A stretch of 53,541 nucleotides of DNA, from contig JAAOMT010000405.1 in the NCBI GenBank assembly GCA_016748015.1, positions 4,733-58,273 of the forward strand, in the 5' to 3' direction. Below are positions 23,601 through 32,889 of this stretch, one piece after another. Position numbers and translations under genes: made by a program. The notes under the pieces were generated by a model that was not told where the DNA came from, ran no database searches, and was given only the letters and a program-made list of their open reading frames with translations. This DNA comes from Geosiphon pyriformis (Eukaryota > Glomeromycota > Glomeromycetes > Archaeosporales > Geosiphonaceae). Position 1 is the first letter of the stretch. Each line of letters starts with the position of its first letter.

Positions 23601-25371
23601 TTTGCAGATTTTGTGCTGTACTCCGCTAAATCCTCTTTAATATTCTGTTAAGCTAAGAGTGAACACTTCAAACAATTTCCTAGCAGGTGTAGTTCGTATA
23701 TTTCTTGACAACAAGCTGTCTTTGGATAACAAACTTCCCTGTGTCTTTCACTCTTCTGGCTGTTTTACAATGTCATTGGTATTGGGTAATCTTTTGTATT
23801 TCAATGTGGTTCGCTCCTTGAAAATTGCTGGTATGGCATATGGTGACCAACTTCTGGACAAAAAGGGTTCTGTTGTTAGTTGGCATACTTTTCACTGATG
23901 GAAAAGACTTGGTTCTAGAAGCCCCATGCCTTTATGATTTTTGAGAGCCTTCACTCACTTGAATAGGTTTTTGCATGCTCCCCTTTCTACAAGTTTAGCT
24001 TCTGTCTGTGCTAGTGTTTTGGATTTGATGTCTTTTGCCAATATTTGTGAGGAGATTCATGGATTGTGGGCTGATGAGATTGATGTTTACACTGATGGTT
24101 CTCTTAAAAACTTGGGTACATTTCAGGTGATGTGTGGTGCTGCTACTTATTTTCCTAGCTTGAACAAAGGTTTAGGAGTGGAGGTACATGGTGTGCTGTC
24201 TTTGACCCTGGCTGAATTACAGGCTGTTGTCCTGGCTCTGGAGTGTATTCCTGCCTCTGTTTCAGTGGCTTTGTACACAGATAGTCAAGCGGCTATTGAT
24301 GCATGTGTGGCCAAATTGGGTCTCTTACAACCAGATTGTCGCAATAGTTGCTGGATAGAAAAGTGCCATGTGATTGATTTGATTAAATCCAAAGATCTAA
24401 CTGTTTGCTAGATCAAAGTCAAAGATCATGCTGGCATTACTGGTAATGTTATGGCTGATGTTTTTGCTGAACAAGCTGCACACTCTAGGATCTCTTTTCC
24501 TGTCAGAATTAATTGTAGATATGTGGTGGCTGATGGCAGGCCAGTTTCTGGTAATGCCTGCCATTTTGTATGTGATATTTTTTGTTCCATTTGCAAGTTT
24601 CAATGGGAAGTGGGTCCTGGCTAAGAGGTTTTGTCTTGTTTGTTTGTTCTGGTTGTTGATTGGAATTGTACCGCTTTAGTTTGGCACCCTGACTCTCATA
24701 TGCTCTCTTGGAGTACGTGTTGAGCCACTGCTGCTCTTCATATGTACTTTATGAAAGCTGTTTATTTCAAGTTGCCTGTTGCTGTTTGAAAGAGACTGTA
24801 TAGTAAGGATTACTCTGGTGTGACATGTCTATTTTGTGGTAATGTGGAACTCCCTGATCATGGTTTTACTTGTGTTAAGGATGCTTCTATGCGGTTGGAT
24901 ATTTTGGGTAACTTTGGTGGTTTGTGGAAAACTCTGATGGGTCCTGATCTACTATCACTGTCTTTTGTGTTGTAAGATCTCTCTTTGGGGGTGTCTGATG
25001 TTGGTTTGTATTCAGTTTTTTGCAAGGGATTTGTTCTCAAGAGTTGGATGGATGAGACCATTGCTCTTTTCAGTGACAAGAAGAAAGCGGTCTTTGTGGT
25101 AATAGATTTTGTCTGTCGTTTAGCTAAGAGTCATAGGACGAACCTCTGGTTTTTTAGAACTAAGTTCAGGTCTGACATGAGGAGAAGTGGTTTGATTGGT
25201 AATAATGTTGTTGTGGTCAGTGCTCTTAGTGTAAGTGTTCTGCCTCTTTCAGCTAGCATGGTTTGTTTTACTGGTGTGTTGGATTCTTTTGATGTTGGTT
25301 TTGGTTTTAGAGATAGGTTCTTGTTTTTGTCTGGTGCTGTTCCTAGAGTTAGTGTTTCTATAAGTGTGTAG
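20686..25371 (+). pseudogene. LINE-C ORF2: endonuclease, RT, RNase H (14 stops, no frameshift)
   Basis: A single reading frame covers the whole protein, but the start codon has become ATA (20686-20688). The endonuclease (TCNVRG, IITETKL, DTDHLAVS) has a decayed SEDFNKD. RT is well preserved over 22153-23196 (KAAGLSDITNELWKH, GLDQGEVFLPLLW), but the catalytic motif reads FVDN (22990-23001). RNase H keeps YTDGS, AELQA, YTDSQ and NVMADVFAE. The finger CLFCGNVELPDHGFTC is intact. Stops lie near 21064, 22090, 22132, 22366, 23194, 23590, 23638, 23896, 23936, 24409, 24622, 24721, 24787 and 24973. Each can be explained by one transition from Trp, Gln or Arg codons. Confidence 0.93.
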
Positions 25372-25506
25372 TGTTGCCTTGATTGGCTCAAGTGGCCAGT
25401 CACATGTAGCAAATGCGTGAACCATGTTTAGTTGGCTACTTTTTTTTGTAACTTATCCTAGACTTTGGTTGGGCTGCACTTGTTAATAAAATAAAATAAA
25501 TAAATC

Positions 25507-25659
25507 ATGACTAAAACAAAGAGTAAAAAAGCTATATTTGCTATTTTTTCTAAGATACTTAATAAAATTTCAACCAGAAAAGCTCTTTTTGTTATAGAAG
25601 CAACTAGGCAAAACATTTTAGAAGTCTTTTTTTTACTCAGTAATTGTTATTACAGGTAA
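25507..25659 (+). CDS. Short basic ORF (50 aa), apparently cut by an LTR
   Basis: The ATG at 25507 opens 50 codons (MTKTKSKKAIFAIF and onward, with KALFVIEATRQNILEVFF) directly after the LINE-C tail. An LTR begins at about 25645, so the last few codons and the stop come from the LTR. The composition is protein-like and basic at the N-terminus. I cannot assign a function. It may be the start of a gene or element disrupted by the LTR, or it may be chance. Confidence 0.35.
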   Translation: MTKTKSKKAIFAIFSKILNKISTRKALFVIEATRQNILEVFFLLSNCYYR

Positions 25660-26450
25660 CTATTTTTGGTGTTAGATTAAATAACAAAACTCATAACTTG
25701 GTGCTCAAATCTAGTTGTAGTTGATAATAATCTAAAAATTTGTGTTTGAAGAGTTTGTATTTGAAGGGTTTGGTTGAGTTCTTTATATAATGGACAGAGA
25801 TTCAATGGTAATAGTTTTATCTGTAGCTTTCTAAAACCACAGTTTTGTCAATTTTTTTCTCAGCTTGATGGCTGGTATTTCTCCTAGTAAGCTATCTTCA
25901 ATTGAGTGTTCTACCCATTATTTCTGAGTCTTTTACCAGTCATGTTTATCCTAATGTCAGTACCCCACACATTAATTTTCAATAAAGTTAGTAAACAACA
26001 ATAAAATCAAAGCAAGAAATAAAGAAAAGAAAAGAAAATAAAGAAAGAAAAGAAATAAGCCAAGGCAATTTACAAGTTAGTATTCCATTAATAGCCATGA
26101 TCAAGAGCTATTGTTTCAGTATGGTTAAGTATCAATTATTATCAACATGAAGTGTTAATAGTGGCAGCAGGTTTAAGATAACAAACAGTTATTTATTTGT
26201 GGTTTGGAAAGTTGTTTAGATGAAATCTAAACTGAGAGATCTGTCTTTTCAGCTTCTAATCCTACTGTTATATATACATAATTGAGATTCCTCAATTCCT
26301 CAATTCTTCACAACAGGAATCCTGGGATTCTTGGAATCCTGCAATTTTTTTGAGAAGAATTCTGGAATTCTGGAATCCTGTGATTCTTTGTGAGAATTCT
26401 GTAATTCCTGGAATTCTGCAATTCCTGAGAGAAATCCTGGAATTCCATAT
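25645..26450 (-). mobile_element. Ty3/gypsy LTR, minus orientation
   Basis: From TGTTATTACAGG at 25645 to about 26282, this aligns in the same orientation with 40238-40860, the 5' LTR of the minus-strand gypsy element. Shared blocks include TAACTTGGTG, a TTTATATAATGGACAGAG stretch, GATCAAGAGCTATTG and the TATATATACATA tract. Beyond 26282 it differs: here lies a GGAATCC/GAATTC-rich repeat, there a TTAT-rich one. The element on its right is plus-oriented, so this LTR belongs to a different, rearranged copy. Confidence 0.75.
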
Positions 26451-26453
26451 TTT
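26281..26453. repeat. Degenerate GGAATTCC-type repeat inside an LTR
   Basis: Many imperfect copies of GGAATCCTG and GGAATTCTG lie in both orientations, roughly every 15-20 bp, giving strong self-complementarity. It occupies the position where the related LTR at 40238-41180 has a different tandem repeat. Confidence 0.65.
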
Positions 26454-26456
26454 ACT

Positions 26457-28142
26457 ATGTCTACTTCTGATTGGTTAATAACTATGCTAATATATATTCC
26501 CTATATTTCTATGAGTAACAATGGCAGAGAACATGCCATAATATATGCCAGTAGATCTCTCACACCAGCAGAAAAGAACTATTCAGTTACTAAACAAGAA
26601 TGTTTAGCAGTAGTTTGGGCTATTAGTTACTGGGATTAATATTTTCTTGGTGCAAAATTCTTAGTAATAACAAATCATCAAGTCTTGGTTTGGCTGTGCA
26701 ATAAAAAGAAGCTGGAACACAAATGAATAACTCACTGGATACTCCACTTAAATGAATTTGACTATGATATTTAATACTGCAAAGAAACAAATTATCAAAA
26801 CACCAGTGCTCTCTCTAGACTTACTATTTAGTAATAATAAAACCTCTCAAACCAAACCAACTTAATTATTAGTAACCCCTTCATAAACAAACATAATAAT
26901 AGACTTGGACAACTACTCTGTCTTAATAGAATTTTTGGGTAAAGAACAATACTCACTAGAATACATCTAATAGCAAAGAAAACATTTGTACAAACAATCA
27001 AATTTCTATTTGATTCACCAGAACCAGTTATATAAAAGAAATAGAAAAGATCTTAACCATTTCCAAAGAATCATCAGATTTGAAGAAAAAAAAATTGTAA
27101 TATATAACATACATACTGACCCATTAGCTGAACACTTTAGAAAAACAAAGACAATTCAAAAAACTTTAGCTTACTATTATTGGCCTACCTTGAGAAAAAA
27201 CATTGCTGAATACATCAAAACCTGTGACATCTGCCAAAAAAAAGGCAAACTCAATTGCAAAAAAAATATCTATCCAATTTCTGTTGGTCAACTATTTGAC
27301 AGAATTGGTATAGATGTTGTTGGATCTTTAACAATAACTTCTAATAGCAACAGATATATTATCACAGTTATTAACTATCTTACAAAATGAGTAGAAACAA
27401 GAGCCACTCCTAACTAAACAGTAGTCTCAATAGCCAATTTTATTTATAAAGATATCATTTGCCATCATGGCTGCTCCAAAGAACTTTTATCTAATAGAGA
27501 AAGAGCTTTTCTTAATACACTGGTTGAAGAACTTTGTAGAAAAATGGGAATACATCATAAACTTTTCTCCTCTTATCACTCCCAAACAAATGGCCTAGTG
27601 GAACATTTTAATAGAACACTATGTGAAACTCTAGCCAAAACCAGTAAAGAAACAAACTTATAGAACAAAGTACTGCCTTCAGTTTTATTTGCTTATAGAA
27701 CTGTGAATCATGACATAACAAATTATGAACTTTTTTATCTGCTCTATGAACATATGGCAGCACTACCAATAGAAACTGACATTGAAACAATACCATTTAA
27801 AGAGATCACAATAGGAAATTACAAAGACATTTTGCAAAAAAGACTTGGTACTATTCTTGACTTCTTGGTAGAAGCATGAATAATTGCTTTTGAAAAGGTA
27901 AAACAGTTCCAAGAAAAGCTTAAAAGAAAGAAAACCTATAAAACACTTTCTTTAAGTGTTGGTAACTTGGTACTAGAATACTGTTCTGACAGAGACAATG
28001 TTTATGGTAATAAATTTTCTAGCCAGTGAAAAAAATCTTTTATAGTCAACAAAGTTTTGAACAATAGTTCTTATATTCTTTAAGATTAATTTGGAACAAT
28101 CTTCAATGATCATCCTGTTCATGATACACGACTCAAAAAATA
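26457..28142 (+). pseudogene. Ty3/gypsy pol 3' half: RNase H and integrase (plus strand)
   Basis: The fragment starts inside RNase H ([19 protein letters not shown], 26540-26600), is interrupted by TAA at 26637-26639, and continues as ITNHQVLVWLCNKKK. In another frame an integrase follows: an HHCC zinc domain (H in IHTDPLAEHF, then CDICQKK, 27100-27250) and a core with GIDVVG, LLSNRERAF (second catalytic Asp now Asn) and NGLVEHFNRTL. A GPY/F-like C-terminal module ends at RLKKYHK. Stops include TGA at 27388-27390 and several further on. The RT, protease and gag that should precede it are missing; a minus-oriented LTR abuts instead. Confidence 0.85.
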
Positions 28143-28157
28143 TCATAAATAACCTGA

Positions 28158-28910
28158 TTGGCTGTCTGTTGTGATAATACCAACTCAAATGATCAACAAA
28201 AATCAAGTATAAATAAATACACCATTCCCAAAACAGAGGTATTTTCAATTGACATGAACAATTATTTTTTGGATCAAAACATTCAAAACACCTTCTATAC
28301 TCTTTATGAGTATTGGATCAAAAACTATCTAAATGCTACTTTGACTATTGGAAAACAAACCACTATAACTAATAACAGTAGAACACATACTATTATTAGA
28401 CCAAAGAAAATTACTACCAGAAGAGAAAGAATTGGTAGTAAAATAAATAAATATCTGTTAGAAAGTATAACAGCAGCTATACTTTCATCTTCCAGCACAA
28501 TTGGAAAAACACTTCAAGAAATCTTATCCATAGACAAAAACTTGTCATATGGAAGGCAATTAGAACTCTATGGTCGCTTTGGTGAAATTATAGAGGATAT
28601 AAAACTTATAAAAAAAACAACTTCAGAGATACAGGCAGAAATTTTGGGCATTATATAGTTAGATGTTCCAAGAGTTTTAACTATTGCTAGAAGAGCTAAA
28701 ACTTTAATACAAAGATTTGGTTTCTTGGATACAAAACTCATTTTGCCTCAAGTGTTATATACCCTATCCACAAAAGACTTCAACAAACTAGTTAGCTTTG
28801 AGTTAAATAAAACTCTTCCAATAGATTACACCATAAATAGCTTGATTTTGCTGGAGCTTAATCTCTTTAGAGAGGATAATATTATAGTTGAAACTTATAC
28901 TTCTTATTAA
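28158..28910 (+). pseudogene. Unassigned ORF after integrase (plus-strand gypsy)
   Basis: One frame of 250 codons runs from 28158 to TAA at 28908-28910, broken by a single TAG at 28656-28658 that could be a mutated CAG. The N-terminal part may join the integrase frame through a frameshift. The protein is Ser/Thr/Ile-rich with a basic KKITTRRERIG stretch, a helix-rich SKINKYLLESITAAIL segment, and SIDKNLSYGRQLELYGRF. I recognise no domain, and there is no signal peptide or membrane segment. It sits where gypsy elements sometimes carry an extra 3' ORF. Confidence 0.5.
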
Positions 28911-28978
28911 TTATCACATGTATTAGCCACTGATGTCACATAAATTAGCCACTCTATTTTTAGAAAGTGATTATTAAT

Positions 28979-29086
28979 CTGATCAATGACCTGACTATTA
29001 ACCTGATCATTGACCTGATCAATAACCTGATCATTGACCTGATCATTGACTTGATCATTGACCTAGTTATTGACCTAATCATTGAC
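28979..29086. repeat. 12-bp tandem repeat carrying TGATCA
   Basis: About nine copies of a degenerate CCTGATCATTGA unit lie in tandem. Most contain the palindrome TGATCA. Downstream, near 29100, a TATATAAG box-like sequence precedes a T-rich tract, so this may be an enhancer-type array in an LTR-like segment (about 28918-29236). The LTR assignment is tentative, since I see no partner copy. Confidence 0.7.
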
Positions 29087-29639
29087 TACTTTTGACAGCT
29101 ATATAAGCAATGAATCTTTTAGCTGTAGAAATGTATAAATAAATCAAGAAAATCAAATAAATAAAATAACAACTTTTATCTCAATTCTTCTCTTATCACT
29201 AATTTTTCTTTTCCTACTTTCAAGTATCTGAACATTTTAAAGATAAAAAATTACTTGTTGGTTATTCTTTATCCTTTTCCTAAAATGTGTAATTGCAGCA
29301 ATTAAAGATTATTGAATAAAACATGACTAAAGAGCACATCTGATACTTGATATTGAATTCTAAAAACACTGACATAAGGCATAGAATTATACCAAGTGTG
29401 ATCATTTGTTGACAGTATGGACTATCCCTCTATCTTTAAATTCCCCAGTTACCTTTGAAAAGTATAGCGACTGAAATATTTTATGAGACTGATCTCACAC
29501 ATTAAATTCATATTTATTTAATTCATTCTTTGAAGTTAAATTCCTTTTGATTATTTCGATCATCTTACAATCTTGTTCTCTCTTGCTATCTGTTAGCTTG
29601 TTACTCTAATCCATAACAATATCACACTTCTAGATCTTA
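29087..29639. other. Gypsy-nest DNA without a recognisable gene
   Basis: AT-rich sequence with a TATATAAG motif at about 29100 and no open frame of note. It may contain the rest of an LTR-like segment. Nothing further can be assigned. Confidence 0.4.
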
Positions 29640-29886
29640 CAATAGAGCAGGAATTAACTCAATTCAGTAATAATAATAAGGGCATTATGGCTAAACGTGC
29701 ACATAATATGAATGCAGGATTTGAAATTAAATATCTTGAACAAATTCCTATAGTTTAAAAACACCATTTATATACCAAAATAGATTTAAAAATAGATTTA
29801 AAAATAACAATAAAAATTACAGCAACAACATTGAGACAAGAGAGAAATTTAGAAGATTTTGCAGAAGCTCAATTTTAAAAGAGAGG
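29640..29886 (+). pseudogene. dUTPase-like fragment plus ORF3-like C-terminus (plus strand)
   Basis: The frame reads QELTQFSNNNKGIMAKRAHN then MNAGFEIKYLEQ. It aligns with QELKWFSDNNEGIMPKHAHN then FDLRYPGK at the start of the dUTPase domain of the minus-strand element (near 36400). After a TAA and a short K/I-rich stretch it ends in LEDFAEAQF, which resembles the NFAEAQY end of ORF3 at 31940. A purine tract AAAAGAGAGGG follows at once, then an LTR. The two parts are close together, which suggests an internal deletion or recombination. The alignment is short, so confidence is moderate. Confidence 0.5.
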
Positions 29887-29888
29887 GA

Positions 29889-30780
29889 TAATATTATCTG
29901 AGTAGAAAAACCAAAAAGTCATGAGAAAACATGACAAAGAAATGTTACAAGAAAAACACATTACAACTCGAAATAACATAGGACAAACATAAGCAATAGC
30001 TAACAATAATGAGCAATAGCTAGCAATAACAAAACAATAGCTAGCAATAGTAAAGCAATCAAAAGCAATTCTATAAAACAAAAAAAATGTATAAAAATGA
30101 ATAGCTGTAGAAGTTAAAAAAGACATTCAGAGAGAAAATTAGACTTTCAGGAGTCAATTAAACTCTCAAAGTCAATTAGACTCACAGGTCATAATTATTA
30201 AATACTTCTCCTTTTAAGGATAGTTGCTATTGACCAAAATAAAATTATATTAATAAAATATCTTTTTAATTTTTCAAATTCATGTTATTAATTCATTATT
30301 TAATCTGCTGGCACAATAGCTCTTGATCACAGCTATTGACAGAACACTTATTTTTTATTTTATTTTCTTTATTTCTTTATTTTCTTTTATTTTATTTTAT
30401 TTTATTTATTTTTCTCTTATGGAGCAGCAATATAAGAAAATTGACTGTTTGGGAATAGACTTCGTGATAGCCTGGTAAAAAAGAAAAGCTCTCTCTAGAT
30501 TTTTGGATATTAATGTTATTTTAATAGCTTACCAAAAGGGCAAAAAGACAATGCCAAACTCTAATGACTGCACTTGTTAGCTCGAAAAAGAAAGCTCATC
30601 ATTATAAGAAGTTGTAATTAGTGAAAACCAAAACTCTGTGCTTTATAACCAAAAAACTCAACGGTGTTACCAGAAGTTTTTGGTCTCTTTTTTTGAATGT
30701 TGTAACTGTCTGTTGGTTGCAAATTTGTGTTTTCTAGAAGTAGTTGAACCTCCAATAACTGAATTTATCTTCAAATTATT
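29889..30780 (+). mobile_element. Ty3/gypsy LTR, plus orientation (3' LTR)
   Basis: It starts after the polypurine tract at 29876-29888. Several blocks are reverse complements of the LTR at 25645: ACAATAGCTCTTGATCA (30313-30329) with the following TTTTA/CTTT-rich tract, CTGGTAAAA and ATAGCTTAC (30470-30530), and an ACTCTGT...AACTCAAC stretch near 30640. It is diverged, and its right end is approximate. It contains a repeat of about 20 bp at 29985-30060. Confidence 0.65.
29985..30060. repeat. Tandem AGCAATAGCTA repeat
   Basis: Three to four imperfect units of about 20 bp, each with AGCAATAGCTAGCAATA. A single related motif (CTAGCTATTGCTTTT) occurs in the minus-strand LTR near 40900, which supports an LTR origin. 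Confidence 0.65.
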
Positions 30781-30839
30781 TCCTATAATTTGAACTACTG
30801 GACTTATAAGTGGAATGGCTAATTCCTTGCCAATTACTT

Positions 30840-30970
30840 TATGTAGTTATGTTGTAGTAAATGTCAACTCTTTTCCAGGAATTGCTCATCTGGAAGCTCA
30901 CTAAAAATATGTAGTTACTTTGCTGTGAAAGTCAACTCTTCTACAGGAATTTTGTCTGTAAGCTACCCTA
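30840..30970. repeat. Direct repeat of about 60 bp (two diverged copies)
   Basis: Copies at about 30840-30900 and 30908-30969 share ATGTAGTTA, GTCAACTCTT, ACAGGAATT/CCAGGAATT and AAGCT in the same order. The surrounding 30780-31340 holds no recognisable gene; a K-coding A-rich tract lies at 30980-31020. Confidence 0.55.
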
Positions 30971-31339
30971 ATAATTGTGATAAAAAAAGAAAAAAAAAAG
31001 AAAAAAAATGTAAAAAAAATAGGATTTTATCAAGGAAAACGTTTTCTATCCAGGCCTGGAATCACTAACAGTTTACTGAAATTGGTAGCTAATCAATATC
31101 AAAACATTAGTTGGGTTTTGAGGATTTTCTAAGTGTAATAATTAAAGAATTTGGTTTTTTGAATTATTTGATATTTATTTCTTTTTGTGTATGTAGGAAT
31201 GGTTTTAAGTGATAAATCTAAAGTAAAATACATTTTTTTGAAAAGAAAAGCTCTTCTTTTATACAACTTGTTGTAGTACTAGTCTATGAACTTGCACTTT
31301 TTCTCTTTGCTTAAATTTCAGCAAACTAAAGATACATTT

Positions 31340-31476
31340 TGATGGACTATAAGTTATTTCGCTGAACTATTGATTAATTTGGGTGAACTATTCATAATTT
31401 CAGCAAATTTCTATAAATTTCGGCGAATTTCTTATAAATTTTGGCGAATTTCTGTAAATTTTGGCGAATTTTTGAA
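31340..31476. repeat. Tandem repeat of about 21 bp with GGCGAATTT core
   Basis: Four clear units (31392-31475) of ATAAATTT(C/T)GGCGAATTTCT type are preceded by weaker GCTGAACTATT and GGTGAACTATT units. The repeated GGCGAA is notable in such AT-rich DNA. The function is unknown. Confidence 0.65.
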
Positions 31477-31772
31477 TGTTACAAAGTTCAGGGTATTGTG
31501 TAATTTGATCATCCTACTTTTTGTTATACTAATTAGATTATTTAATTGAATCGTGATATGTGATAATTGATTAAATAATAAATAATAATTTGAAATGATA
31601 TTAATATACTAATTAATTATAGAAATTATAAAGGTAATTTCATGCTAATTAATAGCTAAAATTCTACTGGTAACAACAGGTAAATTCCTATCTAGAAAAA
31701 ACTTTCAGAGACTGATAAACATCAATCTTGTGAAAAACATACAACCTTAAAATACTAAAGTAGAGCACCAAA

Positions 31773-31930
31773 TGTTACCACTATATCTCACCAAGTTTAC
31801 TCATAACAACGTGTTATTCAATGTTATTGTACATTATTCTGTGTTTCTTTATATTTCATTATATTTTTTTTTGGATCATGTTTTTTTCTTCTTTCATTGA
31901 TAAGCTTTCTTTCTTTAAGTAATATTATCT
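31773..31930 (-). mobile_element. Shortened 3' LTR of the minus-strand gypsy element
   Basis: Plus 31795-31930 matches 41060-41180 (ATTATTCTGTGTTT, TTTCATTAT, TTTTTTTCTTCTTTC, GCTTTCTTTCTT). Only about 1.5 units of the TTAT repeat are present, against about nine in the 5' LTR, and the rest of the LTR body is missing. TGTTAC at 31773 is preceded by GAGCACCAAA, like GAGCATCAAA before the 5' LTR at 40238. Confidence 0.65.
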
Positions 31931-31939
31931 TCTTCTTTT

Positions 31940-32728
31940 TTAATATTGAGCTTCTGCAAAATTAGTTATGTCTGTTAATAGAACTTCATTCATGTAATAT
32001 TCAATAGTTATATGGACTATGGCTTTTTGTAGATCTTAAAACTGTTAATTGGTCATTTATCCTATGTTGTTGACTATTATCTTTTTCAAAGTTCCATCTA
32101 ATAGTACATTTGGACAATGTCAGAAAGTGACATATAATTAACATACTGCTTTGTAATATAGTGTTAGGTTGTTTCTTCTTATGAATTCTTCTACTTGTTA
32201 TATTGCTTTTTTGTTGAAAGTTTTTTGGTTGTAGTCTCCATATGGGTTTTTTAAGTCTAGTTATTTCTTGATTTTGTAAAACCAATATGTTAGAGGAAGT
32301 CTTTTTTTTCACTTCTAGGCATTGTCTAGTGTCCATTCCCTTGTTTCGAGGAGTTCAGTCCAATGAGCTAAAGATTTTTTAATTTTTTTTAGCTTGAGGG
32401 CCAAGTATGTTGTATATAATTGTTTTTGTTTTTTATCTAATTTTTTCACTCCTTCTTCTTTCTCTTTTTTTTTTTCTTCACATTCTGCCCAAAAAGTATA
32501 TTTAATTTTTTTTTGTAAAATTTTTTTCCTGGGCAGAGTGTAAAGATAAGAATAGTTAGTTCTAGTTAAACTCTTACTCATCCCTCTTTTCTTCTTATTT
32601 TTATATTTTATTTTATTTTTATCAATTATAATTTTTATTTAAGATGTAAATTTTTGAATTTTGTCAAATAATTGTTTAGATAATTTTAAAATTTTGTCAA
32701 AAAGGTCCATGTTTGAAATTTTTATCAT
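31940..32728 (-). pseudogene. ORF3 of the minus-strand gypsy, masked by stops
   Basis: About 262 codons in one frame run from an ATG at 32728 to the purine-rich tract before the 3' LTR. The first part includes SNMDLFDKILKLSKQLFDKI and a charged, coiled-coil-like segment (EECEEKKKEKEEG-type, 32520-32440), then SLAHWTELLETREWTLDNA. After TAG and TGA (32311-32320) the same frame continues with protein-like sequence (TYWFYKIKK, LDLKNPYGDYNQK, EEFIRRNNLT, HCPNVLLDGTLKKIIVNNIG, HITIEYYMNEVLLTDITNFAEAQY) broken by TAA or TGA only. All these stops fit Gln or Arg codons after C-to-T change. I recognise no domain. An overlapping fully open frame at 32001-32336 is judged to be a shadow. Confidence 0.6.
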
Positions 32729-32889
32729 TCCCTTCTTTGTGGTTTCAAGGCTTATATGCACATAATATCTAAATTTCAGCACATGTGTAGCTATGTTTTA
32801 ATGATTATAATTGGTTTCATATCTTGTGATATATTTTTTGGTCTGATTAATAGAATTTGTGCTTCTAGTTGTGGTACTAATAATATTGA

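Larger units (their letters stand above)
18688..25505 (+). mobile_element. LINE-C, full-length non-LTR retrotransposon
   Basis: This is the most divergent full-length copy. It has a perfect 14-bp 5' hairpin (18689-18755), ORF1, ORF2 and a 3' end (25372-25505) that keeps the GATTGGCTCAAGTGG block but differs further downstream and ends in an A-rich TAAAATAAATAAAT tail. It sits behind LINE-B in the same orientation. No confident target-site duplication was seen. ORF2 has 14 stops but no frameshift that I can find, while ORF1 has one homopolymer frameshift. Confidence 0.94.

Noticed and set aside
28979-29086. CRISPR-like array
   Set aside because: Units are directly adjacent 12-mers with no unique spacers, in eukaryotic retrotransposon DNA.
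26457-31770. A single intact plus-strand gypsy element
   Set aside because: Gag, protease and RT are absent, the left LTR is in the opposite orientation, and the dUTPase-like piece lies downstream of integrase. The region must be rearranged or nested.
32001-32336. Fully open 111-codon minus-strand frame downstream of integrase
   Set aside because: Its neighbour frame gives a continuous protein-like chain in line with the 32581-32728 start, and its stops all fit C-to-T change. The open frame looks like a shadow created by that decay.
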